Source: Ignelater luminosus (lineage: Eukaryota > Arthropoda > Insecta > Coleoptera > Elateridae). Taken from it: a stretch of 64,000 nucleotides of DNA. The translations under genes were made by a program, and so were the position numbers. The stretch spans positions 181,204 to 245,203 of the forward strand of contig VTPC01089958.1 in assembly GCA_011009095.1 (NCBI GenBank), in the 5' to 3' direction. How positions within the stretch are numbered: position 1 is the first letter of the stretch; each line of letters starts with the position of its first letter. Positions 60,115-64,000 of this stretch are shown piece after piece. A model generated the notes under the pieces. It made no database searches. It was given only the letters and a program-made list of their open reading frames with translations, and was not told the origin of the DNA.

Positions 60115-60420
60115 ACTAGTAGACCAGTGTCGCCAGGTGTGAAGATTTTTCCTCAAATTGGGGATTTTTAAAATTTTATAAAAGTGGGGATTTATTAGAA
60201 AAAAATAAAAATTGTAGTTATTTTTGGATAAATTTGCAATTTAGTTAATTTTTAATGGCAACCTAATGTTTCTTTTGAGTTTTCTATATTATTGTTGATA
60301 ATAATCAAAATTTTATTTCTGTTATTGGAAGTTTTGGAGCAAGTACAAAATTTTATAAACAAGTTTTCTGGGAAATTTTTTTCATGTCTTTTGCTATTTC
60401 TAGCCTACAACTCAGACTAA
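60115..60420. other. AT-rich spacer between two convergent LINE relics
   Basis: Contains repeated gggga-tttt words (ggggatttttaaaattttat, gtggggatttattag) at about 60160-60200. No gene. Confidence 0.5.
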
Positions 60421-60424
60421 CTAC

Positions 60425-61805
60425 TGTTGAGTCGCCGTAGTCCAATAGCAGAATCGCCTCCGTATATGGAATTCTGCGCCATTTCTTTGATGATTTCTAT
60501 CACCAGTTCTACATTTAGATCTTGGTGTAGATCAGAATTTCGTACATACCACGGGGCATTGACTGTATCCTGGAGTATTATGTTCTAACATTGTTGAATA
60601 AAATTGATGTTGCTTAGTTTAGAACAACCCTATAGTTGCGCTTCATATTGCCGTACTGGTCTTAGACTGTACCTGAATATCTACTGTCATTTGTGATCTT
60701 CGTCCTGTCAACCATGATAAGTTCTTTCTTCTTATTTCCAGTTCTTCCCTTTTCTTTTTTCTGTGCTCCTTCCATTTTAATTTAACGTCTAGGTTTATTC
60801 CTAGATATTTGCCTTTATTAATGAATGGAATGAATGTCATCTAGAGCTCTTTGTGTTTTAACTGCAGCTTCTTCGAAGTCTGTACCTTTCAAGAGTACCG
60901 CTATATCATCTGCGACTGCAGCTAACAAGGTATCTTCTAAAGTTGGTATATCGCTGGTGTAGAGTAGGTACAAGATTGGCCCAAGTACGCTGCCCTGTGA
61001 TACGCCTGCCTTTATTTGTTTAGTTCCAGAGTATTCATCCTCAAATTGTACCCTAAAGATTCTCTCTTTTATGTAAGATGTTAAGATGTCGCTGTACCGT
61101 CTGGGCAATAGAGTTCTTAATTTGTGTTTTAATCCTTCATGCCTTGTCGAAGGCCTGTGCCACATCCAGAAATACTAATGTACAAATTTCTCTTTATGTA
61201 TTATTATTTCTATGGACTTCTTCAAGGGTCGTATGCTGATTCCTAAAGCCAAACTGATTGGATTTGGAATTAGTTTCTTCTTAGTTATTATAGATTTTAC
61301 TCTTGATAATAATATCTACTCAAGTAATTTTGACATTATTGGTAGTATAGATATCGGCCTGTACGAATCCACTTTATTAGGAGGTTTCCCTGGTTTTGGT
61401 ATTATAAGTACCTCTGCTACCTTCCATATGCTTGGTATATATTTCATTCTGGATGAAGCATTTATTATATAGGTTATCATTACAGTGGCTTTTCTCGGTA
61501 ATTTGTTAAGTACCTGACGAGTTATTAAGTCGTAACCTGATGCTTTCTTGAGACTTATTTGTTTTCTTATTACTTTCTTAACCCTTTTTCGGCGTGACAG
61601 GGGGTATATTTACCTTGAGGATTTGAGGTAAAGTATTTTTTAAATATTCTGCAAGTAATTACCCATTTTCTTTATTTTCTTTAGCCCATGTACTATCAGC
61701 TTTTTTAGCGGGATTTATGATACTTTGTCGCTGAGCTTGGATATTCTTGTACATATCCTGTGGCCTGTATCCTTTACATATGCGTCGAACTGTTCTTTAT
61801 TTCTT
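60425..61805 (-). mobile_element. Jockey-like LINE relic, RT to C-terminus
   Basis: Minus strand: SIINPAKKADSTWAKENKEN (about 61715), RKQISLKKASGYDLITRQVL (about 61560), SNQFGFRNQHTTLEEVH (about 61260), VFLDVAQAFDKA-like text (61180), 61165-60818: LLPRRYSDILTSYIKERIFR, KAGVSQGSVLGPILYLLYTS, DIPTLEDTLLAAVADDIAVL (intact ADD), 60840-60643: NKGKYLGINLDVKLKWKEHR, and DTVNAPWYVRNSDLHQDL at about 60560. Jockey order and motifs. Only a few frameshifts; better kept than the other two Jockey-like relics. Confidence 0.92.
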
Positions 61806-62059
61806 CCGTATGGAGAAGACATGACACTTAAAGTTATGCCATTTTTTAAATTAATTCTACATTTAGCTCAGTTATTTGAGCTGCAACTTCGGGGCTTCTG
61901 AAAAACCTTTTGGTTGTGTTGCCATCGTTAGAGGATACCCCCAGATGGATCAGACCCTTTTCTATAAGCACCGAAGTATTTCAGTTGATTCTTTGAACCT
62001 TTGTAATTTGGAATTTTGGCAAGGTTTTAAGAAGTTTGGACCTGAAGGAGAGACTCATT

Positions 62060-62425
62060 TTTAATAGATTAATGAACTGATAGACTATATCCCACTCAAT
62101 CAATATGGACTGATCTGGATGCATGATAGCGCACCAGCTCATTATACTTATAACGCCAGGAAATGGTTAAACGAAAATTTCACGCAGCGTTGGATAGGTC
62201 GTAATGACCCTACATCGCGGTTCCCTGATTTATATCCTTTGGATTTTTTCGTTTGCGGTTTTCTGAAGGAAAAGGTTTACAAACACCTCCAGAAAATCTA
62301 CAAAACCTGCAAGCACGAATAATGGACGGTATGCAATGCAGTATCATTGCGAGCAAACTACTACCTGGAAGCTAAGGGAGGACAATTGGAGCATTTGTTA
62401 AACAAAGTTATAGTAAGCCTAACTT
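62060..62425 (+). mobile_element. Tc1/mariner-superfamily DDE transposase relic
   Basis: Frame 62119-62322: WMHDSAPAHYTYNARKWLNE, NFTQRWIGRNDPTSRFPDLY, PLDFFVCGFLKEKVYKH. MHDxAPAH carries the second catalytic Asp, and SPDLxPLDFFLWGxLK (here FPDLYPLDFFVCGFLK) carries the third acidic position. Continuing text YYLEAKGGQLEHLL resembles the C-terminal end of these elements. The N-terminal part is missing. Confidence 0.88.
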
Positions 62426-62429
62426 TTAC

Positions 62430-64000
62430 GAGAAATTTGAGTAAATTTGTAATAAACAAGTTAGGCTTGTTTGGTTACTGAATCTTCATAATTATTGTTT
62501 CTGTGTTCGTCCTATGTTGCCAGATTTAAAGTTCCTAAATTGCTTTCCTTTTTGTATAAACATTTTCGTCTGAGTTTTACTCGCAGAATATAAAAATATG
62601 AAGCTGTTACGCAATTGTCGAACATTCTGTATATCGAATTAAACAAAAGTTAATATTCTGTGATCTAGTTTGCCTTTTCACACCCAAATGTAAACTTTAT
62701 TCCAGTTGCAGTTAGTTATCTGCTAAATATGGCTAACATAGAATGAAATTAAATCTTTAACGCCAAATGAGTTTTTTTTTGTATTCTGCGCATGAATTAA
62801 CTCTGACAAAATTAATAACTATTAGAATGTGTGAAAGTACATACTATCGTATCACTTCCAAGATCTACCAGTTGTTCCATTGAAGCATTTATAATGCCCT
62901 CGTAGTTCGGTCTACCAGAACGAACTCTACTTTGAAATATTTGTAAATTGTGTTGTTATGTCCATCTATTTTGAGCTTAACGCAACTCCAACATTATTAT
63001 TTTCGAATAAAATAGGATGCATGAAGATCGTAAAGTTAAAAATGTACAATACTTACGTTTTCAACCTTGCGCAACGAAGAAGTTATTACCAATATGAACA
63101 ATATAATTATGTTCTTAACTCTGTATATTCTTCAAAACCAATTTGCAAATTACAGGTAGAAAGTGGCAATACCGATTGAGCTTTGAAACAGTCAAATGCA
63201 GACCCGAAGTGTATCACGGCTAGTAAATTTAAAATGTTACATGTGGTTATCTCACATTATGATTACTGTAAACAAGTTAATCATGAAGTAATTTAGAAAC
63301 AAACGAGCAGAAAATGTACCCAAGATACAATAAAAAAGCATTATCATTTACATGTCATTTCACAAACCATAACCAAAGTTCATGATTTGATTAGTTGAAA
63401 TTTAAATTTTATTTAAGCTTTTTATTGCATTCCAAATTCTCACAATCGCTTTAGAGCAGGAACAAGCATTTTAAGAAAAATTTTAATGAAAAGTTTAATA
63501 ATGCGAGAATTATAAGTACAGAATCAAACAAGAAAAAAGGGTCATTTCTAGAAACGTAAATGTATCAGTTTAGAGATATCTGTTGCAACCTCTTGTAGAA
63601 AACACAGTTGATGCCTCCATGTTGAAATCTAACATGATATCCCAACCTACAGCCCCCTAGAGGAACAGAAAGGAACTGCGGACCGAAGAGGGAAGTACTG
63701 TCGTCAACTTCTAGAAAACTAGGTTTGGCTTTAAATTCAATAAAGGAAACAAAATAAACAAAATTTATTTTTTCCTTTATTATTGACTCGTAGCATATTA
63801 CATGATTATGGGCTGTCTTGAAGATCAATGTGTATATTATTTATTCATGTATAAAATTTGAAATTTGATAAATGATAACACTCGGTTAGCAACACTTTAT
63901 GCTTATAATTTTTTTTTAAATTGCTTAAATTTTAATTCGGTAATTTATCAGTAGGAGCAATATGATATAAATAAAAATAAACATTTCTCTATTACATTAT
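62430..64000. other. AT-rich DNA without recognisable gene
   Basis: Open frames 62958-63179 plus and 63565-63828 minus have no motif. A GC-richer patch at 63590-63720 is isolated. Nothing supported. Confidence 0.5.

Overview
The window looks like nuclear DNA of an insect or close relative: AT-rich by eye, with small spliced genes, a canonical nuclear tRNA gene, and a dense layer of decayed transposons of typical arthropod families (RTE-like, Jockey-like and R1-like LINEs, Ty3/gypsy, piggyBac, Tc1/mariner, a hAT relative and a MITE). The species cannot be named from the sequence. A 400-base run of N at 2326-2725 is an assembly gap.

Host genes are few. (1) At 1-3.0 kb two tandem genes on the minus strand share a signal-peptide first exon and a 59-nt last exon; they look like a duplicated secreted-protein family, with the second copy broken by the gap. 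(2) At 6422-8625 minus there is a complete six-exon ceramide kinase gene (479 codons plus stop): PH domain, diacylglycerol-kinase-type catalytic motifs, and the cysteine motif C-x3-C-x2-C typical of ceramide kinases. (3) At 19260-19332 minus there is an intact tRNA-Arg(CCT) gene with a Pol III T-run terminator. No other convincing host gene was found.

The rest is transposon sediment. 9.4-12.3 kb: gypsy RT/RNase H relic, then a piggyBac relic. 16.0-17.7 kb: a gypsy relic interrupted by a 5'-truncated RTE-like LINE with a 10-bp target duplication. 20.7-26.8 kb: two LINE relics, a second piggyBac, two related degenerate tandem-repeat arrays, and two head-to-head halves of a LINE gag/ORF1. 28.4-29.8 and 43.3-44.6 kb: an inverted pair of an approximately 1.35-kb repeat carrying three regularly spaced small palindromes. 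34.3-35.1 kb: Tc1 relic. 36.6-40.0 kb: a long ORF1/EN/RT LINE whose 5' part is inverted, as in twin priming. 44.8-49.3 kb: Jockey-like, hAT/ZMYM-like, RTE-like, mariner and R1-like relics. 50.9-54.5 kb: Jockey-like LINE, a Tc1/mariner-type MITE, another LINE. 58.4-62.4 kb: a plus-strand LINE, a minus-strand Jockey-like LINE, and a Tc1/mariner-type DDE relic. Almost all carry stops and frameshifts. Most LINEs lie on the minus strand, giving an oriented graveyard that could be tested as a piRNA source. The stretches between hold AT-rich sequence in which I see no gene.
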